Shown piece after piece: positions 25,937 to 34,274 of a DNA stretch of 64,000 nucleotides. The position numbers and the translations under genes are program-made. The notes under the pieces are model-generated. The model made no database searches. It had not been told where the DNA came from and worked only from the letters and a program-made list of their open reading frames with translations. How positions within the stretch are numbered: the stretch's first letter is position 1; each line of letters begins with the position of its first letter. This DNA is from Nocardia australiensis (lineage in GTDB: Bacteria; Actinomycetota; Actinomycetes; Mycobacteriales; Mycobacteriaceae): positions 62,001 to 126,000 of the forward strand of contig NZ_JAJFZM010000007.1 in the NCBI RefSeq assembly GCF_020733705.1, given 5' to 3'.

Positions 25937-27244
25937 TCAGCTCAGTCGTGCCGGTGCGTCTGGCGTGGGTGTCGCGGACATGAGACGGCGGACATCACGA
26001 TCGGGTCGAATAAACGCGATGGCAGCGGCACCCGCGATGAACAACAGAACGGACGTAACGACCCATGCGACCTGCAGGCCGTGCGCTGTCCCGAGGCTAC
26101 TGGCTAGATAGCCGGTCACAACAGGGGAAATGACTCCGGCCAGTGGGTAAAGGGCGCCGTAGGTCCCCAGGATGCGGCCACGTTGCCCACGATGACTGAT
26201 CTCAGCGCACACTGTTTGGGAAATAGCGAACATCGAAGAGCTGAGATGGGTGAGGCAGGCGAGGAAGATCTTGATCGGCAGACTTGGGACAAATACAAAT
26301 CCGACATGGGCCACGCCAGCGATTATCAGACATATGCCCCCGATAACGCCACGTGCCCAACGAGTGGAAATTCCGCGCGTAAGGAGCCATCGAGTAAGGA
26401 TTCCTTGTCCGACGTAGGCCACTGTGATTGTGAAGACCTGTATCGCCATGGTCACCTGCGCTACTCCAGAGGCCGACAGACCGAGGACAGCGTGCAGGTA
26501 CAGCGGAGAGAAGGCTAGGGCATTGCCGATCACCCAGTAGGCGGCGAATCCAGCGGCCACGGATGCAAGGAATGTGCCAGTACGCACGGTTTGCCAATAA
26601 TTCGGCCTGACATCCAATCCATCCAGCAGACTATCGGCACTTGTTGGTGGCGCATTGGAGGATAGTGGACCCTCTTTTCCTACCATCAGCCACAGAATGC
26701 AGAAGGCAAGGCTGATCAATCCGCTGACCAAGAAGGCTGATCGCCAGCCGTAATCAACGATGAAATATGTCAGCAGGGGAACTCCGGCGAGTACACCGAC
26801 GCTTCCTCCTGCTGTTATTATCGAGCTGGCAAGACTTCGGTCCCGGTCAGTTAACCACGTGTATGCGGCGTGATTGACTATCGGATAAGTCGGCCCTTCG
26901 GCAGCGCCCAGTACCATGCGCAATATCAGCAGTACGGTGAAACTACTGGCGGCGACGACCGAGATCTGAGCTACGCCCCAGACGCCAGCTAAGATGGCTA
27001 TTATCCATTTCGTGCTGAATCGGTCAGCGACGAATCCTATCAGGAGTGCAGTGAGGGAAAAGAAGGCGAAGAACCCCGAGTTGATCCACCCATACTGACT
27101 TAGAGTCAATCCCAGCTCGTCGATGATTGGTTGCGCAGCAAGTCCGAGGGAAGTCTTGTCTATAAAGTTGATCATCATCAGAAATGCGAGCATTGCAACC
27201 ATCAGCCAAGGTCGCAATGAGTTATACGATTTATTCGTCGACAT
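25937..27244 (-). CDS. MFS transporter (anion:cation symporter type)
   Basis: 435 residues with 12 hydrophobic helices. Typical MFS signs are NFIDKTSLGLAAQPIIDELG in the first loop, GFVADRFSTKW between helices 2 and 3, and MVLGAAEGPTYPIVNHA after helix 4, a motif of the ACS (phthalate/hexuronate/galactonate) subfamily that imports organic anions. The coding DNA is visibly less GC-rich than its neighbours, with many A/T-ending codons. It follows the alkylsulfatase gene by 15 bp on the same strand, so it probably imports an anionic substrate for that enzyme, such as a sulfate ester. Signs point to transfer. Confidence 0.88.
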   Translation of the reverse strand: MSTNKSYNSLRPWLMVAMLAFLMMINFIDKTSLGLAAQPIIDELGLTLSQYGWINSGFFAFFSLTALLIGFVADRFSTKWIIAILAGVWGVAQISVVAASSFTVLLILRMVLGAAEGPTYPIVNHAAYTWLTDRDRSLASSIITAGGSVGVLAGVPLLTYFIVDYGWRSAFLVSGLISLAFCILWLMVGKEGPLSSNAPPTSADSLLDGLDVRPNYWQTVRTGTFLASVAAGFAAYWVIGNALAFSPLYLHAVLGLSASGVAQVTMAIQVFTITVAYVGQGILTRWLLTRGISTRWARGVIGGICLIIAGVAHVGFVFVPSLPIKIFLACLTHLSSSMFAISQTVCAEISHRGQRGRILGTYGALYPLAGVISPVVTGYLASSLGTAHGLQVAWVVTSVLLFIAGAAAIAFIRPDRDVRRLMSATPTPDAPARLS

Positions 27245-27259
27245 ATCTATCTCTGCCGA

Positions 27260-28609
27260 TCAGTCCGAGAGTTCAAATGTTGTGGAAGCTAGGTCACGCA
27301 CGCCGGCGCGACTGGAGGCAGCGGCATGATTGAGAATGTTCCGGGCCATCGATGAGGTCTGCTCGCTGGCGCGGGCAGCGAACACTTCGGCACGGACTCG
27401 GTGCACGCGTGAGTAATCGGGGTCCGCGAGTAATGCGCCTTCGGTGAGGTGGCAAGCTAACGCCAGGTCGCCGGCCGCGCCCAACTCCTCGGCCCGGTCC
27501 AGTACCGCGTCTGCGCCGCCGGCCAACGTGACCCATTCCGCGGCCTGTTCGGCCCGCGGTGCCGGCAATAGATTGTCCGGGTGACCGTCGTACCAGCCAC
27601 CGTAGCACCGCCAGATATTGCGGATCAGAAATTGCGGATCGTCATAGACCGGCAATAGGTAAGGACGCTCCAGCAGGTGGGTCGGCGGGCGAACCTCATG
27701 CAAAACGGTGTCGAGAACCGCTCCCGCGTTCATCAAATCCAATGTCTGGGACTCCAGCGACTCGAGCAATTCCGCAGTGTCTGTCAATGCCTGGTGAATG
27801 CGGCTGGCGCCGATGATCGGTAGACCATGTCCAGGCAACATAATTTCGGCGCCAACGGCAGCCATCTCGCGCAGGCTTGCAGCCCAGTCCCCAGCATAAC
27901 GCTGAACCTTTTGCGGATTTCCGGCATTAGGTACTGCCCAAATGAAGAGATCACCGGGGTGGAGAATTTTGCGTTCCGGGATCCATGTCCAGGTTGCATC
28001 GTCGGTCTCGCCCCGCCCGTGCCGCAGTTCGAATGTTAGATCACCACGACGGAATGTCATCGATTCCTGATAGGTGATGTCCGGATAGCGAAAGCGGGAC
28101 GGCCAGCTGAACTCCGGGGAATCGATAACGAACTGACGACGATTGATCACGGTGTTCCACCCTCGGGTGAGGCGGTAGCGGTCCAGATTTTCCGAGACCG
28201 CCGCGTGCCCATACACAACCGGCGTCGGCCACCCTCTCCGTTCCGCTTCGAGATCAAACAGCTCGGTACCGAAAATATGATCGATATGGTGATGCGAGAA
28301 CACGGCCCCAATCAAGGGTGCGTCAGGGCGCCAGTGTCGTACCTGCTCGAATATTGCCTCGGCATCGGGCTGACCTCCGGTATCCAGCATGATCAGTCCG
28401 TCACCGGTATCCAGCACGTTAACACTGGCCATGCCTTCGAAAACCCAAACCCCATCAAAAATCTCCTCCCCCTGCGGCAAAGTGCTGTGCACGGGATGTG
28501 CGGCACCATCTCGATACAGCTCGCCGGCCCATGCCTGTTCAGCCAGATCTAGGATCGTTCCTTTTGCATCGATAGCCCGCGACAGGTTTCCCCTCAAGAT
28601 CGCTCCCAC
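27260..28609 (-). CDS. MBL-fold alkyl/aryl sulfatase
   Basis: 449 residues. The metallo-beta-lactamase zinc motif HHHIDH is at 106-111 (FSHHHIDHIFG), followed by HGRGETDDATWTWIPERKIL, HPGDLFIWAVPNAG and MLPGHGLPI, all characteristic of SdsA1-type alkylsulfatases. The dimerisation domain follows (RNIWRCYGGWYDGHPDNLLP), then a short C-terminal part; the SCP2-like domain of full SdsA1 seems reduced or absent. No signal peptide, so it acts in the cytoplasm, in contrast to secreted SdsA1. Likely releases sulfate from alkyl sulfates to give an alcohol. Divergent from a TetR gene and co-directional with the MFS importer. Confidence 0.85.
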   Translation of the reverse strand: MGAILRGNLSRAIDAKGTILDLAEQAWAGELYRDGAAHPVHSTLPQGEEIFDGVWVFEGMASVNVLDTGDGLIMLDTGGQPDAEAIFEQVRHWRPDAPLIGAVFSHHHIDHIFGTELFDLEAERRGWPTPVVYGHAAVSENLDRYRLTRGWNTVINRRQFVIDSPEFSWPSRFRYPDITYQESMTFRRGDLTFELRHGRGETDDATWTWIPERKILHPGDLFIWAVPNAGNPQKVQRYAGDWAASLREMAAVGAEIMLPGHGLPIIGASRIHQALTDTAELLESLESQTLDLMNAGAVLDTVLHEVRPPTHLLERPYLLPVYDDPQFLIRNIWRCYGGWYDGHPDNLLPAPRAEQAAEWVTLAGGADAVLDRAEELGAAGDLALACHLTEGALLADPDYSRVHRVRAEVFAARASEQTSSMARNILNHAAASSRAGVRDLASTTFELSD

Positions 28610-28626
28610 TGCTCACACCTTCCCGT

Positions 28627-28670
28627 AGTTAATGCGCTCGGACTAGATGTTAAAACAGGTGAGTTAATGC
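28627..28670. promoter_or_regulatory. Direct repeats in alkylsulfatase/tetR divergent promoter
   Basis: AGTTAATGC occurs at 28627-28635 and again at 28662-28670, 35 bp apart, with a TTAA-flanked segment (28650-28667) between. The 111-bp gap controls the leftward sulfatase-MFS unit and the rightward TetR gene, so these are candidate TetR binding sites. Confidence 0.4.
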
Positions 28671-28720
28671 CGCAAGCCCTTGAGTTACAATGGATTCGTG
28701 GCACTAAGGAGGAGATGGTG

Positions 28721-29350
28721 ATGGCGACGGCCCCCGTTCGAGCCGGCACTCGGGAGCGGCTGATCGTGGCGGCGGAACGGCTGTTCGTCGAGCGCAGCAT
28801 CGGCGCAGTACCGCTACGAGAAGTCAGTGCGGCAGCCGGGCAGCGCAACACAGCGGCCGCGCAGTATCACTTTGGAAGCAAGGAGGCTCTTGTCGTCGCC
28901 ATCGTCGAGTACCGCATGCAGCCGATCAACGAACGAAGACTGACGCTACTCGCCGACATGCAGGCACAAGGGCAAGTGCGCGACCTCCGATCAATGATGG
29001 AAGCGCTGGTCTTCCCTCTTGCGGCCGCGGTCGGGTCGCAGGGCAGCTATTACGGTCGTTTCCTCGCCCAGTTGCACTCCGACCCCAACTACAGCCCTAC
29101 CTACGACTGGGACACCGCAACCAGCTTTCGCTTGGCGCGGAAGGGCGTCGAAGACTGTCTGGTCGACCTGCCCGATCTTGTTGTGCAAGAACGGCTCCGC
29201 ATGGTTGCTTCGCTGCTGGTGCACACGACGGCGTACCACGAGGCAGCTGCTTGCCACCAGGACGACGACGGCACTAAGGCCCCATCCTGGGCGATTATGT
29301 TGGTTGACGCAGCCTGCGGCCTGCTTACCGCGCCGCTCAGCATCCCGTGA
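28721..29350 (+). CDS. TetR-family regulator of the alkylsulfatase group
   Basis: 209 residues from ATG 28721, with AAGGAGG at 28707-28713 at good spacing (an ATG at 28715 is too close). The helix-turn-helix is present (RERLIVAAERLFVERSIGAV, AAGQRNTAAAQYHFGSKEAL), in the style of TetR proteins that recognise small organic effectors. Divergent from the sulfatase and upstream of the alcohol dehydrogenase, it probably represses both. Ligand unknown; an alkyl sulfate or alcohol is a reasonable guess. Confidence 0.87.
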   Translation: MATAPVRAGTRERLIVAAERLFVERSIGAVPLREVSAAAGQRNTAAAQYHFGSKEALVVAIVEYRMQPINERRLTLLADMQAQGQVRDLRSMMEALVFPLAAAVGSQGSYYGRFLAQLHSDPNYSPTYDWDTATSFRLARKGVEDCLVDLPDLVVQERLRMVASLLVHTTAYHEAAACHQDDDGTKAPSWAIMLVDAACGLLTAPLSIP

Positions 29351-29578
29351 CGCGTTGCCGCCTTTGACAATCGCTCCGATCAGACAGGGTGATGATACGC
29401 GGCTATGTAGCTCGGCACCCGGCGCCGACTGGTGGGGGCCAGTTGCGCTCGGCCTTCAACTCGTTGTTCGCAATAGCGAGTCTGCATTCCATTGCCCACA
29501 CGCCGTCATCTACTGGCTTCTCGCAGGTGACGGCGTCGTTGACGACTGATACTTGAAGATTCTCGATGGAGGTTCACA

Positions 29579-30619
29579 GTGAAGGCAGTTCAGTATCGCG
29601 CCGTCGGCTCAGCGCCCGTGGTTGTCACCGTCCCCGATCCCGAACCCGGCCCAGGCCAGGTCCTACTCGAGGTTGCTGCGGCGGGCGTCTGCCATTCCGA
29701 CATAGCCGTGATGGGTCTGCCTGCTGAGGCGATTCGTTTCCCACTGCCGCTGATCTTGGGCCATGAAGGAGTCGGGAAGGTCGCCGCTGTGGGCGATGGC
29801 GTGCAGGGTGTTGAACTCGGCGATATGGTGGCGGTGTACGGTCCCCAGGGATGTGGTTCCTGCATCAAATGCGCTGCAGGCAAGGAGAACTACTGCCTGC
29901 ACGCAGCGGAACTTGGCATCTTTCCACCAGGTTTGGGTTCCCCAGGAGCCATGGCTCAGTACATGATCGTCGACGATCCCCGCCACCTCGTCCCACTCGG
30001 CGACCTCGACCCTGTCCGTGCGGTTCCTTTGACTGACGCCGGGCTCACGCCGTACCACGCGATCAAGCGTTCGTTGCCGAAGCTCGTGCCCGGCAGCACC
30101 TGCGTCGTCATCGGAGCGGGCGGACTCGGTCATATCGCCATCCAACTACTGCGGGCGATGACGGCAACTCGCGTGGTGGCCCTCGATGTGTCCCAGGACA
30201 AACTCGATCTCGCACGCACGGTCGGTGCGCATGAGGCGCTGCCGTCGGATTCGTCCGCGTCGAACAAGATTTGGGGCCTGACGGGCGGCCGGGGTGCCGA
30301 TGTCGTGCTTGACTTCGTTGGCGCATCGGCCTCAGTGGCGATTGCGGCCGCCGCGACCGGCATCGAGTCCGACCTGACGATCGTCGGCCTCGGAGGCGGC
30401 ACGGTGCCGGTCGGATTCGGTGCGCTGCCACACGAAACGTCTGTGACCGCCCCGTACTGGGGTACTCGGTCCGAACTCATCGAAGTGCTCGATATTGCGC
30501 GCTGCGGTGAGATCGACGTCCATGTAGAGACTTTCGATATCGATGAGGCACCGTTGGCCTACGAACGCCTCCGCGCCGGCGCGATCAACGGTCGCGCAGT
30601 CATCATCCCGAACCCGTGA
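29579..30619 (+). CDS. Zinc-dependent NAD(P) alcohol dehydrogenase (MDR)
   Basis: 346 residues from GTG 29579, with GGAGG at 29568-29572. Catalytic zinc ligands are Cys38 (GVCHSD), His62 (LGHEGVG) and a later Cys; the structural zinc has Cys92, 95, 98 and 106 (CGSCIKCAAGKENYC). The Rossmann motif is CVVIGAGGLGHIAIQLLRAM with DVSQDKLDLA behind it. It oxidises a primary or secondary alcohol with NAD+. Two hundred bases downstream of the TetR gene and near the sulfatase, it could oxidise the alcohol released from an alkyl sulfate. Confidence 0.88.
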   Translation: MKAVQYRAVGSAPVVVTVPDPEPGPGQVLLEVAAAGVCHSDIAVMGLPAEAIRFPLPLILGHEGVGKVAAVGDGVQGVELGDMVAVYGPQGCGSCIKCAAGKENYCLHAAELGIFPPGLGSPGAMAQYMIVDDPRHLVPLGDLDPVRAVPLTDAGLTPYHAIKRSLPKLVPGSTCVVIGAGGLGHIAIQLLRAMTATRVVALDVSQDKLDLARTVGAHEALPSDSSASNKIWGLTGGRGADVVLDFVGASASVAIAAAATGIESDLTIVGLGGGTVPVGFGALPHETSVTAPYWGTRSELIEVLDIARCGEIDVHVETFDIDEAPLAYERLRAGAINGRAVIIPNP

Positions 30620-30799
30620 CGCTGGGAACGTGACACAGTCGTGAGCCGGGTGAGGGCTGGTCGCTGCCGCGGTTTAGGCGGTGGCGGTTGGTCTTCCCCC
30701 CGGAGATGATTTCGGCGGCGCTGCAATCATTTTGCGAAGGTTTCATCGAGCCCGGGGCGAACCGAGGATGGTCCGTAGGCTCGCCGAATTAGACTGGCG

Positions 30800-31114
30800 G
30801 GCTGGTGATTCCGGCGGCGGTGGTGGTGCTGGCTACGGCGGCGAGCGGGTACGCGCGGGTGTTCGCCGCGCTCGCGGTAGTGGCGGGGCCCGATTCTTCG
30901 CGCGTGGACGGTCGATTCCCGCCGCGTTGCGACTCGGGTTGTCGCTGCAGATCATCGTTTGGCGGTGATGGGCGTGACTCCCGCCCGCGACGCCTACGAC
31001 CCCGCGACCACCCCGCCCGCGACAGTGGGTCCGTTGCGCGCGGCGATCAGCCTGCGGCGTTGTGGTGAGTTGTGTCCGGAACTTCGCGAACCGGACAGCG
31101 AGTATGGGGTCTGA
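30800..31114 (+). pseudogene. Possible frameshifted membrane-protein remnant
   Basis: Three successive frames read like one protein: LVIPAAVVVLATAASGYARV then FAALAVVAG, next ARFFARGRSIPAALRLGLSL then QIIV, next LAVMGVTPARDAYDPATTPP to a stop at 31112-31114. The first two are hydrophobic. I do not recognise the family. Shifts would be near 30890 and 30957. It could also be chance; the rest of the 30620-31139 gap shows nothing else. Confidence 0.3.
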
Positions 31115-31139
31115 TCAGCAGTTGACCAGTCGAATGTAA

Positions 31140-31162
31140 AGTTGCTTTCGGCAACTAGTTGC
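31140..31162. promoter_or_regulatory. MarR-type operator
   Basis: AGTTGC (31140-31145), GCAACT (31151-31156) and AGTTGC (31157-31162) form overlapping palindromes: a 17-bp one with 5-bp spacer and the perfect 12-mer GCAACTAGTTGC. It lies 38 bp before the MarR start, the usual place for autoregulation by this family. Confidence 0.6.
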
Positions 31163-31199
31163 AGCTGCCAACAATCCTGCTGGTGAGAAGGTGATGCCC

Positions 31200-31664
31200 A
31201 TGTCCGTTGCCCAGGATGCCGACGAGCTCGGCGTTCAGCTGGTGCGGCTCATGCGCGCGATCAACCGAACGAAAACCCAGATAAACAGGCACGGACCGGA
31301 CGGTCTCGACAGGCTGGCTTACGCCGCGCTGTTCTGCCTCGTTCATGACGGCCCGCAACGTACCGGTAAGCTCGCCGAGCTGTTGCATGCCGAGATCTCC
31401 ACCATCAGTAGGGAGAGTAGATCGCTTGTGGCGCATGGTCTGGTCGAACGCCGGGCCGACCCGATCGATGGCCGCGTCTGCGTGCTGGCGGCCACTCCGG
31501 AGGGGGAGCGGGTGCTCGAACAGAACCGAGAACTCCGCAACCGCTGGTTTGCCGCGATCCTGGCCGACTGGCCCACCGAGGACCGATCCGCCATGAATGA
31601 ACTGCTCGACCGGCTCAATACCGGAATTGAGAAAACTCCATTTCAGCTAGCCGATCAGAAATAG
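31200..31664 (+). CDS. MarR-family regulator
   Basis: 154 residues from ATG 31200 (alternatives GTG 31191, ATG 31194). The winged helix-turn-helix is clear: DGPQRTGKLAELLHAEISTI, SLVAHGLVERRADPIDGRVC, LAATPEGERVLEQN. It is the first gene of an operon with the MFS exporter (9-bp gap) and a YceI protein. A strong palindrome precedes it. Most likely it represses the exporter operon and releases it when a lipophilic or phenolic ligand binds. Confidence 0.88.
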   Translation: MSVAQDADELGVQLVRLMRAINRTKTQINRHGPDGLDRLAYAALFCLVHDGPQRTGKLAELLHAEISTISRESRSLVAHGLVERRADPIDGRVCVLAATPEGERVLEQNRELRNRWFAAILADWPTEDRSAMNELLDRLNTGIEKTPFQLADQK

Positions 31665-31673
31665 GGCTCACAA

Positions 31674-34274
31674 ATGACGAATTCCATCACCCAGGCACCG
31701 GCCGCGCCGCCGGGTCTGGAAGCCGGCGCGGGTACGTCACTGTCACACCGGCAGATCATGACCATCCTTTCCGGGCTTTTGCTCGGCATGTTCCTGGCGG
31801 CCCTCGACCAGAACATCGTCAGCGTCGCGATCGTAAAGATTTCCAACAGCCTGCACGGATTCGATGAACAGGCGTGGGCGACAACCGCCTACCTGATCAC
31901 CGCGACCATCACCACCCCGCTATACGGCAAGCTGGCCGATATCTACGGGCGAAAGCCGTTCTACATCACAGCGATCGGATTGTTCGTCATCGGTTCGGTG
32001 GCGTGTACTTTCGCCACATCGATGTATCAGCTCGCCGGGTTCCGTGCCTTCCAGGGGCTCGGCGCGGGTGGCCTGATGTCGCTGGCCTTCACGATTATCG
32101 GTGATATTGTTCCCGCCCGCGAGCGAGTGCGCTACCAGGGCTATTTCATGATGGTCTTCGGTGGGGCGACCGTACTCGGCCCGGTGCTCGGCGGGTTCTT
32201 CTCCGATTACGACCAGCTCTGGGGAATCGACGGCTGGCGCTGGGTCTTCCTGGTGAACGTGCCGATCGGCGTACTCGCGCTCGCGGTGGTCGCCAAGGTG
32301 CTGAACGTTCCGCACCAGCGTCAGAATCACAAGATCGACGGGTTCGGTGCGGTGGCATTGACGGTCTGCGTGGTGCCGCTTCTTATCGTCGCGGAACAAG
32401 GCCGTGATTGGGGCTGGGACTCCAGTCGCGCGCTGCTCTGTTATGGCATCGGTGTGGCCGGATTGTTGCTGTTCATACTCGTCGAACACCTGATGAAGGA
32501 CGCCGCGTTGATTCCGCTGCGGCTGTTCAAGAATTCGACATTCAGCGTCACCATCGCGGGTGGCTTCATCGTCGGTGTCGCCATGTTCGGCGCAATCACC
32601 ATGGTTCCGCAGTATTTTCAAGTGGTGCGCGGCTTTTCGCCGACAAAATCGGGTCTACTCATGCTGCCACTGGTGCTCGGCATCATGATCGGTTCGCAGT
32701 CGGCCGGACGGATCACCAAGAAGACCGGCCGGTACAAATTCCTGCCCGTGCTCGGTACCTTCATCATCGCGGTCGGTGCGGCGTTGTTCGCTCAGGTGCA
32801 TTACGACAGTTCGCTGTGGCAGCCGCTGTTGTATTGCGCGGTGATCGGCCTCGGCCTCGGTTGCTGTATGCAGACATTGATCATCGCCGCGCAGAATGCG
32901 GGGCCGCGCTCGGATATGGGTGTATCCACCGCGTCGGCGACCTTCTTCCGGCAGATGGGCGGCACGCTCGGCGTCGCGATCTTCCTGACGATTCTGTTCA
33001 ACCTGTTGCCGAACAAGATCATTGACGCGTTCGGCGGAGCGTTGCCACCCGGATTCGACTCGGGACAGCTCAGCAGCATGCAGAGCAATACCAGCACGAT
33101 CTCCGCGCTGCCGGACGCACTGCGGGTGCCGATTCTGACCGGATTCACCAACTCCATGCACGGCGTGTTCTATGCCGCGGCAGGCGTCGCGCTGCTGGCT
33201 TGCGTGGTGCTGATGTTCATGAAAGAGATTCCGCTGCAGGATAAACCGGCTCCCGCCGCACCCGATCCGGTGGCGCCGGAGGCAGAGCAGGCCGTGGCCG
33301 CGGAGTCGACCTGGGATGACGACCAGATCTGGGAGGGTGCCGCGGAGGTGTTCTCCGAACCCGAACCGGTGCTTGCCGGGGTCGGCAACCACGCCATGGC
33401 CGCCTATCAGGGCAACGGCGTGCATCGGGCGCAGCCATCGGGCACCGCGATGGCCGTCGCGGAGGCGGCGACCGTCCTCTCCGGTGGCGACCACCAGGGC
33501 TCGTCGATCGGTGGACGAATCCATCGCGAAGACGGCCGCTCGGTGCCGGGTGCCGCGGTGACCCTGATCGACCCGCGCGGCCGCCAGGTATCGCGGGCGA
33601 CCGGAGACGCCGACGGCGGTTACCGGATCGATCCGCCCGAAGCGGGCAACTACGTGCTGATCGCGTCGGCGGCCGGGCATCAACCCGCGGCTATCAGCGT
33701 GAGTATCGGCTATCGACCGCAGGAACTGGACCTCACGCTCATGGGGTCCGGCGAGCTGTCGGGTGTGGTGCGCTCGGCCGGTCGCCAGGAACCGCTTCCC
33801 GGTGCGACGGTCACGTTGACCGATATGCGTGGCGAGGTCGTCGGTGCGGCCATCACAGCGGGAGACGGCGCGTACCTGTGCCAGGGCGTGGTCTCGGGTA
33901 CCTACACCCTGGTCGCGGTCGCCGAGCACATGCGGCCGAGCGCGGTCACCCTGACCGTGCCCGACAGCGGCCTGTTGCGTCACGATATCGATCTGGCGCC
34001 GATGGCCGTGCTGGCCGGATCGGCATGGGCCGATGGTGATCGTGCGGTTGCGGACGTCCAGATCACGGTGCTGGACGCCGCGGGTGACCTGACCGCGACT
34101 ACCCGCACCGACGCGAGCGGCCACTTTGTCGTGACCGATCTACCCGAGGGCCAGTACACGGTCGTCGCGCGTGGCTACCCCCCAGTGAGTAGCCGGGTCA
34201 CCGTTTCCGGCGGTGAGATCAGCCACGACGTCCAGCTCGGTTACGAGTCCGCCGACGTGCCGGATCACCGATGA
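31674..34274 (+). CDS. DHA2-type MFS exporter with three C-terminal carboxypeptidase-regulatory-like repeats
   Basis: 866 residues. Residues about 20-520 form a 14-helix drug:H+ antiporter (EmrB/QacA type): LAALDQNIVSVAIVKI, YGKLADIYGRKPFYI, FRAFQGLGAGGLMSLAF, GPVLGGFFSDY. A charged linker (about 525-615) follows, rich in Ala, Pro and Glu. Then come three repeats of about 80 residues of the CarboxypepD_reg-like beta-sandwich type: GGRIHREDGRSVPGAAVTLI, LSGVVRSAGRQEPLPGATVT, LAGSAWADGDRAVADVQITV, each with a GxY/GxF turn (GGYRIDPPEAGNYVL, GAYLCQGVVSGTYTL, GHFVVTDLPEGQYTV). With 14 helices the C-terminus should be cytoplasmic, unusual for such repeats. The stop overlaps the YceI start (ATGA). 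Confidence 0.88.
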   Translation: MTNSITQAPAAPPGLEAGAGTSLSHRQIMTILSGLLLGMFLAALDQNIVSVAIVKISNSLHGFDEQAWATTAYLITATITTPLYGKLADIYGRKPFYITAIGLFVIGSVACTFATSMYQLAGFRAFQGLGAGGLMSLAFTIIGDIVPARERVRYQGYFMMVFGGATVLGPVLGGFFSDYDQLWGIDGWRWVFLVNVPIGVLALAVVAKVLNVPHQRQNHKIDGFGAVALTVCVVPLLIVAEQGRDWGWDSSRALLCYGIGVAGLLLFILVEHLMKDAALIPLRLFKNSTFSVTIAGGFIVGVAMFGAITMVPQYFQVVRGFSPTKSGLLMLPLVLGIMIGSQSAGRITKKTGRYKFLPVLGTFIIAVGAALFAQVHYDSSLWQPLLYCAVIGLGLGCCMQTLIIAAQNAGPRSDMGVSTASATFFRQMGGTLGVAIFLTILFNLLPNKIIDAFGGALPPGFDSGQLSSMQSNTSTISALPDALRVPILTGFTNSMHGVFYAAAGVALLACVVLMFMKEIPLQDKPAPAAPDPVAPEAEQAVAAESTWDDDQIWEGAAEVFSEPEPVLAGVGNHAMAAYQGNGVHRAQPSGTAMAVAEAATVLSGGDHQGSSIGGRIHREDGRSVPGAAVTLIDPRGRQVSRATGDADGGYRIDPPEAGNYVLIASAAGHQPAAISVSIGYRPQELDLTLMGSGELSGVVRSAGRQEPLPGATVTLTDMRGEVVGAAITAGDGAYLCQGVVSGTYTLVAVAEHMRPSAVTLTVPDSGLLRHDIDLAPMAVLAGSAWADGDRAVADVQITVLDAAGDLTATTRTDASGHFVVTDLPEGQYTVVARGYPPVSSRVTVSGGEISHDVQLGYESADVPDHR

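Noticed and set aside
32655..34124. 489-codon leftward ORF
   Set aside because: Antisense shadow of the MFS exporter, which has clear motifs on the other strand.
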